DNA from: Hymenoscyphus infarciens
Lineage: Eukaryota; Ascomycota; Leotiomycetes; Helotiales; Helotiaceae
Length of the DNA stretch: 64,000 bases
Reading direction: 5' to 3'
NCBI GenBank assembly: GCA_001414345.1
Contig: LLCB01000042.1
Coordinates: 124,001-188,000 of the forward strand
Under the pieces are notes generated by a model, which saw only the letters and a list, made by a program, of their open reading frames with translations, ran no database searches and had not been told where the DNA came from. Of this stretch, positions 10,749-20,385 are shown in pieces (the first letter of the stretch is position 1; each line of letters starts with the position of its first letter). The translations under genes and the position numbers were made by a program.

Positions 10749-11444
10749 ATGGCACAAATACCCATTTGGCTTTATGTCATTAGCATAGCTTACGTCGCTA
10801 TCGCTACCGCGGCTTTTTGCGAGGGCCACCTCATTAGATATATGATCAAGTATTCAAGAATGAGTCCTCCTGTCAATCACAGATCCCTCATTCTCTTTGA
10901 CGTTCATCATGGCTCTCACATTCGGTTCGTTCTCCTCGCTTTGCTTGGTACATATGCTGTGCTCTTTGGTGGTTCACTCTTGTGCCTTGCAACGGGCTCA
11001 GCTGAGATTGCCTTCCTCGGTGAATTGAGCGTTATTTTTGCAGCTGGATACTTCATCGGACTTACCACTTTCTTCGCCTTTATGATCATTACGGATTCCT
11101 TTACCCTTGTAGAGGGACACGAAAGCATCTTCAGAATCATCCGAAACAAGTTTGGAAGAAAGGAAAACAAGGGAGGAACTGGAGGAAATTGGGTTGAGGA
11201 CTTGGAGAAGGGTACACCACTTCATGATAACAAGGAATACGCAACCTCGATCGGTTCTTGCAGCACTCTTCATAACAAGGAAGACGAAAAGTACTTGGGA
11301 GAAGAAGTCAGAACACAACCCCAACTCGCTTTCTTCCCCAAACTTTCAACACGTATCGACAACTCATGTGACCGTGCTTACCCATCAAAACACGCACTTC
11401 AAGCTCACCAAAAGAACCACGGCCTGGTATACTCGTGGAAATAG
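10749..11444 (+). CDS. Three-helix membrane protein running into a zinc-finger-like tail, 231 aa
   Basis: The ATG in ACGATGGCA begins MAQIPIWLYVISIAYVAIAT. Hydrophobic helices lie at about residues 5-27, 58-80 and 88-118. They are followed by a charged tail with LEKGTPLHDN, the counterpart of the TPLL tails in the local family. The frame then continues into PKLSTRIDNSCDRAYPSKHA, which is the second half of a C2H2 finger (Cys, aromatic, Leu, His-x3-His), and stops at TAG 11442-11444 in the next finger. Either the membrane protein really ends with this debris, or an unrecognised intron removes it. The membrane part is well supported as coding; the C-terminus is doubtful. Function is unknown. 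Confidence 0.55.
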   Translation: MAQIPIWLYVISIAYVAIATAAFCEGHLIRYMIKYSRMSPPVNHRSLILFDVHHGSHIRFVLLALLGTYAVLFGGSLLCLATGSAEIAFLGELSVIFAAGYFIGLTTFFAFMIITDSFTLVEGHESIFRIIRNKFGRKENKGGTGGNWVEDLEKGTPLHDNKEYATSIGSCSTLHNKEDEKYLGEEVRTQPQLAFFPKLSTRIDNSCDRAYPSKHALQAHQKNHGLVYSWK

Positions 11445-11615
11445 TGTAACCCTGTCTACTCACCAAAGGACGCACTCCAAGCTCACATGCGTCAACATCG
11501 CTAGGTATGTTACCTATCAAGGATTCTTTTCTAATCTTTTCTAATCTTTGCTGATACTTGGTATAGGAAAATCTTCAACGAACAGTATGCGGAAAGCGTT
11601 CATGAGCATAGATAG
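11367..11615 (+). pseudogene. Decayed C2H2 zinc-finger array
   Basis: Three successive finger-like units. Unit 1 is CDRAYPSKHALQAHQKNH, lacking its first Cys. Unit 2 is CNPVYSPKDALQAHMRQH, whose first Cys position reads Trp and is followed by a TAG. Unit 3 is KIFNEQYAESVHEHR, lacking its first Cys. Between units 2 and 3 lies a good intron (11505-11566, GTATGT to TATAG), but an in-frame TAG precedes its donor and the phase does not match. Cys losses, two stops and a phase break indicate a dead copy of a multi-finger gene. It overlaps the end of the membrane protein frame at 10749. Confidence 0.5.
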
Positions 11616-12234
11616 AGCTGTATAATTGATGGGGAGTGGGTAATTTTCTTCGGACAACCATTCGTTTCGTCAGGTTTGGGAATAAGGAGGGAATCTAACC
11701 TCTTGGATTTCTGGAAACCAACAGACTATGGTAATTGAGTGGAGTTATGGTATTGAGAAATTAATCATGGATGCTTCCTGGCATTGAGCCTTTTGGTCAT
11801 GGGTTTTTGCCCAGCTACTTATTACGTTTACGTTAGGTAGTTTGTAATGCAAGAACATTCATCCAAAAACAATTATGTAGTGATTTCGAAAACTAAGTAA
11901 CCTTTGACGCATAATGACTAGTAAAATGAAACGCAATACAGCTCACCAACAAATGTGGAGCTCAACGCTATTGTCAGGCACATAATCTGAATTCTTTCAT
12001 ATTCATTCTAGTTCTTTATCTCGTCATAAATTTATGGTAACTAGACCACCCCAAGAGACGAGCTAGCTCATCTAGCCTAGAAGCTACTCTAACCAAATCA
12101 GCTGATGGGTGATATATATTCCCACAAACCACACAGAAACCTCTCCGCCCAGTCTTGACCCTCAATTTGACCACCAAGAAAACGGAAATACCCTCAGACT
12201 TCTCATTTCACCTCTAAAAACGACGAATTTCAAA
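11616..12234. other. Intergenic region
   Basis: About 620 bp with no gene seen. The last 120 bp are A/C-rich and look like the leader of the gene at 12235. Confidence 0.45.
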
Positions 12235-12951
12235 ATGATGGAACAACAACCACCAAGAAGACTTTCCCCAATCACCAACGCGGAAGACCTCAAATTCTTT
12301 CGATTCCCCAAGCCCCTCAAGGAACTCCTGGAGGAAAAGGTTGAGGGTCATGAAATGGCACGAGTAACATGTCCAGAATCCAACGAATCAGCAACCATGA
12401 CAGCAAAACTCGCCGGAGCACTGCTCACAGCAATCAAAGACACCGACGACAGGCCAATACGTGAGAAATCCAAAGAGGAGGACGTGAAAGAATGGGGATG
12501 CCCATTCACGAAAACAGAAGCTTTCATCCCAGTTAAGAGATATAAGGGCGTCATCAAGAATGATGATGATATACTTTCTGGATTCGCGCATATGGAGGCC
12601 GCTTGTCGCCACGCTAAGAAAGCTCGACAACTCGAACTACTTCGTAGAGAAGAGAAGAAATTGGTGACTTCGATCATGGAGGAGCAAACTGGAAGGGATA
12701 TTGTGAAGTTGGAACTCGAGAATAAGCTGCATCGAGCTAGGATTTCAAATCCAATCAAGAACTTTGAGCAGATGGAGTGCGAGTATTTGAGGGACTATTT
12801 GGATAACTTCGAAGGGGGAAGAATGGTTCTTAGTCATGATGAGGCTGAATTGAAGAGAGTCAGGACTGATATAAGGGAGCTTGGGGAGGTTGCTCATCGA
12901 TTTGTTCCGGTTTTTGGATATATTCCAGGGAATGAGGAGATTGAGGAATAG
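12235..12951 (+). CDS. Orphan coiled-coil protein, 238 aa
   Basis: Single exon. The first ATG pair (CAAAATGATGGAA) was chosen; the frame is open further upstream but only from a GTG. The protein is charged and mostly helical, with heptad-like segments, for example AACRHAKKARQLELLRREEK and KLELENKLHRARI, and no hydrophobic helix or signal peptide. No domain is recognised. It is the first of four intronless genes on the same strand between 12.2 and 16.8 kb. All are followed by short intergenic DNA and all lack recognisable orthologous domains, which suggests a lineage-restricted expansion. Coding status is supported by length, codon regularity and A/C-rich leader, not by homology. Confidence 0.6.
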   Translation: MMEQQPPRRLSPITNAEDLKFFRFPKPLKELLEEKVEGHEMARVTCPESNESATMTAKLAGALLTAIKDTDDRPIREKSKEEDVKEWGCPFTKTEAFIPVKRYKGVIKNDDDILSGFAHMEAACRHAKKARQLELLRREEKKLVTSIMEEQTGRDIVKLELENKLHRARISNPIKNFEQMECEYLRDYLDNFEGGRMVLSHDEAELKRVRTDIRELGEVAHRFVPVFGYIPGNEEIEE

Positions 12952-13339
12952 TTGTGGGTCTAGACATCACCTATTTAGGACGCGATATTTCCTTTATGTC
13001 AATAAATCTTTGTGAAAAGGCCGGGCAGTTTTGATCGAAGTCTCTGAAGCTCGTTCGAACTTACCCTCGATGATGTGACCCTGTAAGTAGCCGTAATAGG
13101 GACCATCTTAGATTGGAAGCTGAACCTTTAACTGAGCTTTGATGGGCTGATAAGTCAACTGCCGCGTTGATCAACAAGCCTCTGTTGACTTTTCTTAGGT
13201 TATAAGTAGCACGTTGAGTCCCAACATAAGTATCAATGCAACAATTCATTTATCGAACACCTCACCTTTGTTTGACAATAAATTCGTTTTAATTTGCATT
13301 AGCTAATCTCCCAGCACCAATATGTTTTTCCTCGAAACC
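12952..13339. other. Intergenic region
   Basis: No gene seen between the first orphan gene and the broken copy that follows. Confidence 0.4.
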
Positions 13340-13648
13340 TGATTGGCCAACATCCAGACGGATCTCGAGAGTCTCCAAGGGGATAGAGAGGACGAGTGGA
13401 TTGTTAGCGATGCAAGATTACAGGCACGAGAAGCACACTTTGCCTTCGAGTTGTCGGAGGAGAGTTTTATGAAGAAGGGTCCCTTTACAAGGAGTATCGA
13501 AGACTTGAAATGGATGGGCAAAGATTGGCTTACGAGTTGGAGAGAGAGGAATTGAAGATAGAGAGAACCCAGATAGATTTGAAGAAGCTGGAAACGGTTG
13601 TTGGAGTGCGAGAAGAACGCGATTGTCCGTTGTCGTTGATATTTTAGG
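13340..13648 (+). pseudogene. Broken coiled-coil orphan copy
   Basis: An open stretch without ATG (LARLQAREAHFAFELSE-like helical sequence; IQTDLESLQGDREDEWIVSD near its start) stops at 13553. One frame over it continues with YELEREELKIERTQIDLKKL to a stop near 13648. Composition and heptad pattern resemble the neighbouring orphan genes. I read it as a truncated, frameshifted member of the same local set; this is tentative. Confidence 0.35.
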
Positions 13649-14010
13649 TTGCGGGTGGAGTTCGGGTCGGAGTACAGGGTTTAATGAGATTTCTCGGGAA
13701 TAAGTTTTGTTTGTTGTGAAGTTAGTCCATCATAAGTGAACTTCAAAAATGATTTTCCGAGATTTGGCCAATTTGTAGTCTATGATATCATACGGGGACC
13801 GCGCTTCCCATACTTTCAAGAGGTGAATTTCAAAGCAATTCCATAACATCAACCTCCACCCGCCCTACCTCTGAAGCCCTATCAAAACAGCAAGTTCGAC
13901 CTCATTCAACTTACACTTCAACTTCCACCTCAGCTTTCGCTCACGAATGCTGCCTTTCATATCGACCACGTACCTCCCACCCAACGCGTGCGCTAAGGTA
14001 TCAACAAACA

Positions 14011-14475
14011 ATGGCCGAAGTCCCACGCCTCTACTCCAGTACAGGGGATACAGTATACAAACCTGCACCCAAGACCAAATTAAGAATCCGAAAACTTCAG
14101 CCAATGCCAGCCATGGAGAATCGCGCCTCATTCACCTCGTTCTTCGAACGCATGACCGACATGACGGTGGCCGCGGTCAGCGGCCCCAAACACGGAAACC
14201 CGGACAACACCCTCCGATCTCTCATCACCCAAGAAAAGGAACTCGAAGGCGAACACAAAGAGTTAGAACAAAAACACACAGAAGCAGTGGAGAAAAGTGA
14301 TGTTTCGTACGCGGCGTATCTCAAGGCTGGAAGGGGATCTTCACAACAGGCCGCGAGGGTTTTCAATGCGGCGTGGAAACTTAAGGAGGAGTTACGTCGG
14401 CAGATCGTGAGACATGAGGCTATTTTGGAAGGGGTTAGGGCCGATATTGTGACTTTGAGAAAGGATGGTGAGTGA
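14011..14475 (+). CDS. Orphan coiled-coil protein, 154 aa
   Basis: Single exon with a start context of CAACAAACAATGGCC. The N-terminal 60 residues are Pro/Thr-rich and probably unstructured (MAEVPRLYSSTGDTVYKPAP). A long helical region follows with Glu/Lys heptads (QEKELEGEHKELEQKHTEAV), then an Ala-rich helix (GSSQQAARVFNAAWKLKEEL) and a final helix ending TLRKDGE. There is no transmembrane segment or catalytic motif. It shares the helical-bundle look and intronless structure of the genes at 12235 and 16101, but I cannot align them confidently. No function assigned. Confidence 0.6.
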   Translation: MAEVPRLYSSTGDTVYKPAPKTKLRIRKLQPMPAMENRASFTSFFERMTDMTVAAVSGPKHGNPDNTLRSLITQEKELEGEHKELEQKHTEAVEKSDVSYAAYLKAGRGSSQQAARVFNAAWKLKEELRRQIVRHEAILEGVRADIVTLRKDGE

Positions 14476-15024
14476 GTGATGGTTAGGGCTTAGCGAGTTT
14501 AAGGGGCAAACGGTTCGCCTTGGCGTGGGGTCAGGAAGGGAGGGACTGCATTCAATGACGCCCGTCATTCACGAAACAAAATCATTGCCTCATCGATATT
14601 TCGCACTTTGAAGATGGAAGCCTCGGCCAATATGAATAATGAGCATACGGATTTGGGGTTGCTGGGATGGAGGAAAGAGTGCAGCGGGTTGTTTCATCAG
14701 CTAAAATCAAATTTGGTGGGTGGGCAATGTACTATATACTCTCAAAAATACAAAATTCCGGGACTTTCCACTTCGATCTTCTATGTCACCAGCTAGTTGA
14801 AAGAACCGCAACTAAAACTTGCGATGACATCAAAGAAAATTCCATTCCCCAAGACTCCTCTTCAATTCTGACTGTAAAATCTCGCAGTTCTTATTCTTGA
14901 AATAAACCCATTCAACTCACACCACTCGTTATGTGAATTACCTACACCCCCCTCTTGGGAAGCGACGAGAGACCTCCGTTATCAGAACCCCCCTCCAACA
15001 TCACTCTGCACAGCATCGTTCAAA
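14476..15024. other. Intergenic region
   Basis: About 550 bp. An open stretch at 14608-14796 begins with ATG but encodes 62 residues of no recognisable character; not called. Confidence 0.4.
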
Positions 15025-15465
15025 ATGGGTCTCATAACGGGAACCTATCGCGTAAAAACCAGAGTAAAGGTCTACGTCAAGGACACCTACCAAAACATCC
15101 GACGTAAATCCCCCCCTACCCCAAACGCAAACCTCGCTGCGGACACAGAAACCACCCCAAACCCCTTCCGACTGCAACGTCTGAAATTCGAAGTCCAAAC
15201 TGTACTATGGCCCCATTGGATCCGACGACCCTTCAGAGAACACATCAAAGAGAATGATTTCTCATATTTCAAGGAATGCGGGGAACTCGTTTGGTTCGCG
15301 ACCTACAGTCTGCCCGAGGACCAAACTGGAAAACACCTGAAGAAGAGCAGAATGCACGATGAGGCATGGCTTTTTAAAAACGAAATGTTCGAGGACGAAG
15401 GTCCTGAGAGTCTTGATCATGTGGAAGAATGGTTGTTTGAGGATGGGTTGAGATTTTATGGATAA
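15025..15465 (+). CDS. Orphan protein, 146 aa
   Basis: Single exon starting in good context (TTCAAAATGGGT). The N-terminus is basic (MGLITGTYRVKTRVKVYVKD), the middle is Trp/Phe-rich (VLWPHWIRRPFREH), and the C-terminus is acidic and helical (SLDHVEEWLFEDGLRFYG). It lacks membrane segments and known domains. It belongs to the run of intronless orphan genes here; a short frame at 45587 opens with a similar basic motif (MRVRISVKRVYNNIRSLIPS), which may be chance. No function assigned. Confidence 0.55.
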   Translation: MGLITGTYRVKTRVKVYVKDTYQNIRRKSPPTPNANLAADTETTPNPFRLQRLKFEVQTVLWPHWIRRPFREHIKENDFSYFKECGELVWFATYSLPEDQTGKHLKKSRMHDEAWLFKNEMFEDEGPESLDHVEEWLFEDGLRFYG

Positions 15466-16100
15466 AGTGGAAGGAGTTTCGGCTGAGAAGGAATGGAATG
15501 GGCACAGGAAAGGGGAAACTTGTTCTGGGAATGGGGGGAGGGATTGGCAGCCATTGAATGTGGTAGTAATTGTAACCATGTGGCTTCAAAATTAATAAAA
15601 CCTAGAACCCAAGTGAAATTTGAGTTACAAGGGCTACAAAGAGAAGATGCATTAAATGTAGTCTATTTACACATCATAACACCTGAATGTGAACCGTTTA
15701 GGCATGTTTGCAACCCAGTGTGTGGGGTGGGAAGCCCAGCAGAAAATAGAACCAGAAGTTGCCTCATTGACCTAAGCAACAAATCAAATCAAATATCTCA
15801 CACCTGTTCCTCACACTAAGTCTAGTCTAGCCGCCAACCCACATAGTTGAGAAATATAGTCGAGAAATATGACAGCAGAATGGTACCAGAGCAGAACCGA
15901 AACCGTTATCTAGACTGAGCTTCCTAATGAAAACTCCGACATTTCAATAAAGGTAAATGTTACCCACCTCTCACACCTTTTCCAAATCCGCAGATACAGA
16001 AAATACACACAATAAAACAAGACCACCCCTCTCTACAGATTACCAAACACCACACCCTCTTGAAACTCACCAGAGTCCGACCACCACCACAACCGACAAA
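15466..16100. other. Intergenic region
   Basis: About 630 bp. In-frame ATGs upstream of 16101 (from 15957) exist, but that part is low-complexity Thr/Pro/His sequence typical of a leader, so it is treated as 5' UTR. Confidence 0.4.
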
Positions 16101-16823
16101 ATGTTCTTCTACAACCTCTTCTCCAAGAGATTCGATCTCCCAAAAATGGAACGTAAACACAACGAGCGCCTAACCCATCTCACAACCCTCCACGAATCCC
16201 GCGTCCTCCTCCTCGAGAAGAACCTCCAAAAATTCAAGGTCCGCATTTACAACGGCGACATTGAAGCCCCCTCCGAACAGGCAAAACGTGTAATCAAAGA
16301 GACCAAGGAAATCTCAGACTTAGAAACCAAGATCCACGAAATAACAGGCGAAGCCGAAGAATTACGGCTTTTAATCCTGTATACACGGCGAAAGCGATCC
16401 GAGGAAAAGAAGGAAAGAAAACCCAAAAGAGCAGATGAAGAGAAGGAAGTCAAGGAACGAGAACTCCTCCGTCTAGAACGCCAACTAGACATCACAAAAC
16501 ACAACTACACAACCACCCTCCAAAAATTCCAGGATAACGCAAGGACGCTTAAAAATGCTCGATGGATAAATTTTCACCACATGGAGGCTATGGAGGCGGG
16601 AATTTGTGGGTGTGAGGTGAGATGTGGATCCAGTGAGTGTTTGTCAAGCGCGAAGATTTTCAATAAATCGCAGCGGAAAGCGGTGGAAGTTGAGGGGGAA
16701 ATGGAGAATACTATGGAGTTGTTGGAGAAGGCTGAGAGGGAGTTGGATTGTGCCGAGCAGAAGGCGAGGGAGGGTGGGTTGGTTAAGGGAAAGGTTGTGG
16801 AGGGGAGAATGGTTTGTGGATGA
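16101..16823 (+). CDS. Orphan coiled-coil protein, 240 aa
   Basis: Single exon. The ATG in GACAAAATGTTC was taken over the in-frame ATG at 15957 because of its better context and because protein-like sequence starts there (MFFYNLFSKRFDLPKMERKH). Almost the whole chain is predicted helix with heptads: LHESRVLLLEKNLQKF, ETKEISDLETKIHEITGEAE, RKRSEEKKERKPKRADEEKE and a C-terminal EMENTMELLEKAERELDCAE. Five cysteines cluster in the middle (CGCEVRCGSSEC, plus one). No membrane segment or enzyme motif is visible. It ends the local orphan set; function unknown. Confidence 0.6.
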   Translation: MFFYNLFSKRFDLPKMERKHNERLTHLTTLHESRVLLLEKNLQKFKVRIYNGDIEAPSEQAKRVIKETKEISDLETKIHEITGEAEELRLLILYTRRKRSEEKKERKPKRADEEKEVKERELLRLERQLDITKHNYTTTLQKFQDNARTLKNARWINFHHMEAMEAGICGCEVRCGSSECLSSAKIFNKSQRKAVEVEGEMENTMELLEKAERELDCAEQKAREGGLVKGKVVEGRMVCG

Positions 16824-17196
16824 CTGTTGGGGGAAGGGACTCTTGTAGTAAGGGTTAGAAATTGGGTGCTTGAATCCTGGAGAATTTTAAGTCATAAATC
16901 AGGTATAAATTGAGTCGGGGTCACTAAAGTAGATATAAAAGACCTTGAGGCAGAACACCTGCCAGTCACTGACTTCTATCGGATCGGCTGTGATGACGAA
17001 AGAGTTTGGCAGTGGAGGGTTGGGTATTGTTGGACATTCATCTATGCTGCTCAAAATTGTCAGTTAGAGTTACATAGATAATACTGAAGAAATTTCTTAC
17101 GACTCATTCGGGTAATATTACAACGAAGTGAAATCTGTATGTACAAGATTGTCGCCTGACTCTCTTGTACTAGAGTACATTGACGAATGCCATTAT
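16824..17196. other. Intergenic region between convergent genes
   Basis: About 370 bp between the orphan gene (+) and the Mgr3-like gene (-); shared 3' region, nothing else seen. Confidence 0.4.
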
Positions 17197-18597
17197 TTAT
17201 TGCTTGGCAAGACGAGCCAGAGCGGCTTTGGAGTTTGCAACACCCTCCTGGAATCCGATCGCTTTTGATAATGAATTTGCCTGCTCAAACAACTTCCTGG
17301 CATCGGCAATATTTCCGTCCATTTCTGCAAATTCTCCTAGATTGTGCGTAGCAACAGCACATCCTAGGTCGCATTCTTCATTTCTGTCAGCCTTGGGAAT
17401 CCTCTCTGCTAGTGAAATGGCTTGGTTGGCCCATGACCGAGCATTACTGATATATGCTGAGCGTGAAGCAGGGGGTTGTCCAGGTCTTGGTGGAGGAACT
17501 TGCTGTGCAAGTGAGATTGCGAGGTTGTTCACTTGAAATGTCAATAAACGATTTGGAAATGGGTAGATTTTTGCTTACTTAAGATAGCCGTATGACAAGT
17601 TTTCGGTGGGGACATGGCGATTGCTTGTAAGAATAAGGGTGCTGCGAGATAGTGTGCATTCTTCTCCTCGTAACGATGGGCGAGGGCTGAAGAAATATTA
17701 GACATGTTCAAATTGGACCCCGATACTTGGACTTACCTTCTAACGAAGCACCTTGCTCTTCAGTAGAAACCCAGTCTCCCTCGCCAGGCCTCACTCCTTC
17801 TTTGTCACGCCTCTGCTGCTCCTTAAGAACTGTCTCGACACCCCACACGAGTCTCTCCTCGGCCTTGTCTTTTTCCGCCACATATTCATTTGAATATAAA
17901 TCTGCCAGCTTGACACTGACACGAACTGTATACATCAAGACTCTGGTTCTCTTGCCTTCATTGCCTTCCTTGTCTCCTAGGATTTCCATCCATTTCAAAT
18001 TGTCCGCCTTGACAATCTCCAAAATGTCAATTGCCTTTTGGAATTGTTGGCACTTCTCAAACAAAGCCGCCAATTGTATTTTGACACCAATGATCTCGTC
18101 GGAGAAAGGATCCATTCCAATTTCGTCCGCCACCCGCAAGGCTTCCCGGTAGTATTTGACGGCATTCTTTGGTTCGAGGGAAACGTTTGTGTAATAGATG
18201 GCCTTTCGCATCTGTTTCGCGACAGGTTCGGGGAACTGATGGAATGCCCCGATGATGTAGTTGTGGTAGTAGACATTCGTCCACAGGAGGGTTCCTCCAC
18301 CAAAAGCAATACTATGCAGGTTGTCAGTTCCAGACTCAACAAGGTCATTAAATGGACAGAGATCCCGCACCAGACTACAGCCAATGATACCGAAAACGGG
18401 TAGGCCTTCCATAGGATCACGAAATTATTTGGCTTTTTGGTGTGTGATTGGTATTGAGAATGTGATTGATGCCTCAATTGCTGCATCTGATGGGATATGG
18501 GGTTCCGGCGCATCGCCTCCAAGCGCTGTTGGCGAATGCATTTGGGCGCGCAATTCGATATGGGACGGAAAGCCCTTGATATTCGTGAGGCGAACAT
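17197..18597 (-). CDS. Mgr3-like TPR protein of the mitochondrial inner membrane, 414 aa
   Basis: Exons 18597-18371, 18311-17737, 17686-17579 and 17531-17197, with introns of 59, 50 and 47 nt. In budding yeast Mgr3 is a substrate adaptor of the i-AAA protease Yme1. Here the basic N-terminus (MFASRISRAFRPISN) looks like a mitochondrial presequence. One membrane helix follows (about 67-91, PFSVSLAVVCIAFGGGTLLW), then the conserved HNYIIGAFHQFPEPVAK and TPR-type repeats (KNAVKYYREALRVADEIGMD; YLAAPLFLQAIAMSPPKTCH; LGEFAEMDGNIADARKLFEQ). The motif CHTAILMNNLAISLAQQ spans two exons and confirms the last junctions. The first donor is GTGCGG, weaker than the others but the only one giving a continuous membrane helix. 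It shares a short divergent promoter with the Dap1-like gene. Identification rests on overall pattern; alternative: a generic TPR protein. Confidence 0.85.
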
Positions 18598-18937
18598 GGT
18601 ATTGTTCTGTTCTCGCAACTAAACAAAAACAATTGGTGGCAATGGTCAGAGACTCTCTCTATGCTGAGAAAGCTCAACACAAGACAAGACAAGCATCTAG
18701 TTCGTGCCTTCTAAGGCCAAAATGAGGCCGCCATTGAATCTCCGTGCTCGACGGGCCGAGCAGCTCCATCATCCCCGCGATCACGACAATTCAACCCCGC
18801 CAAAGGTTCAACAACATCAACACCAACCTGGAAACCGCATCTCGACTACAGAAAGCCCTCTTCTTCTTCTTGCCACCACTCCATATAAAATCACGACTAG
18901 GAATTCGCCTCCCAGCCCGTCGACTTCCTCCTTCGCA
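18598..18937. promoter_or_regulatory. Divergent promoter, Mgr3-like / Dap1-like
   Basis: 340 bp separate the two start codons, so both promoters must lie here. A pyrimidine-rich tract (CTCTTCTTCTTCTTGCC) precedes the Dap1-like start. No factor site is claimed. Confidence 0.5.
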
Positions 18938-19623
18938 ATGGCCTCTGCTGGCAAATTCCAGCCCAAGACAGCCGTCGAGCTCGCCCCTCCCAAGGACGAT
19001 CCTATCTCGACAGAATACCTCTCCACATGCAAAGGTTAGCACAGCCTTCAAGCCCTCCAGCCTCTTACCACGTTCTAGAGCAATTGTTACTTCGCTTCCA
19101 CGTCTCGCCCGGATTCTTGGGCCTTCGGCTTGTTCCTGTCTTCCGACTGCCGCTGACGATTTGACAGGTGTTGATGGCGGATTGTGTTACGTTGCCATCA
19201 AGGTATACGCGAGTTTATCTCTTTTCCCTGTTCCCCGGGCCGTCTCTGATATCCGAGCACAAATGCTGAAGGCCATTGGCTTGTTTAGGGCCAGGTATTT
19301 GATGTCACAGGAAACAAATCATACCAGCCAGGCGGCTCTTATCACGGTACGTCCTCACTCTGGATTCCCCTCTCGTCCATACCGAAGCCGAGTTCTGTTA
19401 CAAAATGTGCAAAACAAGAGCTGACCGTGTATTCCCAAACACAGTATTCGCCGGCCACGACGCCTCCCGCGCCTTGGGCTTGAGCTCGACAAAAGCGGAA
19501 GATGTCTCCCCAGACTGGTCTACATTGTCTGACAAGGAAAAGGGAGTTCTCGAAGACTGGCTCACCTTCTTTTCGAAACGATACAATATCGTCGGCAAGG
19601 TTGAGGGAGCTACGAACTTATGA
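18938..19623 (+). CDS. DAP1: Dap1-like heme-binding MAPR protein, 122 aa
   Basis: Exons 18938-19034, 19168-19202, 19289-19346 and 19445-19623, all GT-AG. This is a cytochrome b5-related domain of the membrane-associated progesterone receptor family. Yeast Dap1 binds heme and supports the P450 Erg11 in sterol synthesis. The spliced protein reads CYVAIKGQVFDVTGNKSYQP, then GGSYHVFAGHDASRALGLSS and ends WLTFFSKRYNIVGKVEGATN plus one residue, a nearly canonical MAPR domain. The Tyr in GGSYHVFAGHDAS is the usual heme-region signature. There is no N-terminal membrane helix, as in short fungal forms that may be soluble. Start context CGCAATGGCC is good. The 35- and 58-nt internal exons are small but fit family intron positions. 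Confidence 0.9.
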
Positions 19624-20385
19624 AAGTTCATTGATAAAACCACTTGAATCACAAGCAAAAGCCCAATGGCAGCTTCTGTGATGACATCCTTTTTGCGCTT
19701 TTTCTTTCTAGAATGAATGAGCGATGAACCATGAATTGAACGATTTTCATTTAAGCCTCCAATGCTTCCATCGGTTTCTTCTGTTGATGCTACATGCTAT
19801 TAAACGCTTGAATATCACTGGACGGGATTGAACTTCCGCTGTTTTCCGTTCCTACAGGTGAAGGTTACATTATTACCGATCTCCCGGTTGGACCCACGAT
19901 CCGTCAACACTTGCAGCTGCCGACGATCAAATTATGATGCCAACACCTGCAGTGCAATGGGGAGCACAGCACCCGTTACACAAAAGAGTGCAGCCGCCTC
20001 CGCGGCTGAAGAGCTCTGCTGCATACCCGACTCTGTGGAGATATTGCAATATCATGTATCAATGGACGTTTACCTCCCTTTTTCTCGCTTGGCATTCAAT
20101 GTTCAACTTCGAGGGTCTGAAAGAAGGCAATTTTCCCATTCGCCTCAATCTGCACTTTCAAAAGGGACTTTTCTGATTACACACTTTTTATTACCAATAC
20201 GCCCATTAACATCCAGCGGTACGATCCCTCTTCGGCTTTTCTATCCATCAAATTTGTATTGCTGAAATGAGAGGAGGGGTTTCTCTAGCAAGGGGAAAGT
20301 TCCCTCTGCCGAAAGACCCAAAAACGACTTCAACGCCACCAAACGCCAACAACAAGTATCGTTCTCAATCCACCCATGTCTTGCC
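19624..20385. other. Gene-free stretch
   Basis: 3' region of the Dap1-like gene. A short exon-like piece lies at 19859-19937 (acceptor-like TACAG, then GEGYIITDLPVGPTIRQHLQ to a stop), but I see no gene to attach it to. Confidence 0.35.

Noticed and set aside
11427..11444. 18-nt GT...AG segment whose removal would join the two zinc-finger units in frame
   Set aside because: Far below the minimum size of spliceosomal introns; the fingers also lack their first cysteines.
12348..12758. 136-codon minus-strand frame
   Set aside because: Antisense shadow of the 12235 gene.
19859..19937. Exon-like piece after TACAG (GEGYIITDLPVGPTIRQHLQ)
   Set aside because: The Dap1-like protein is complete at 19623 and no other gene part joins it.
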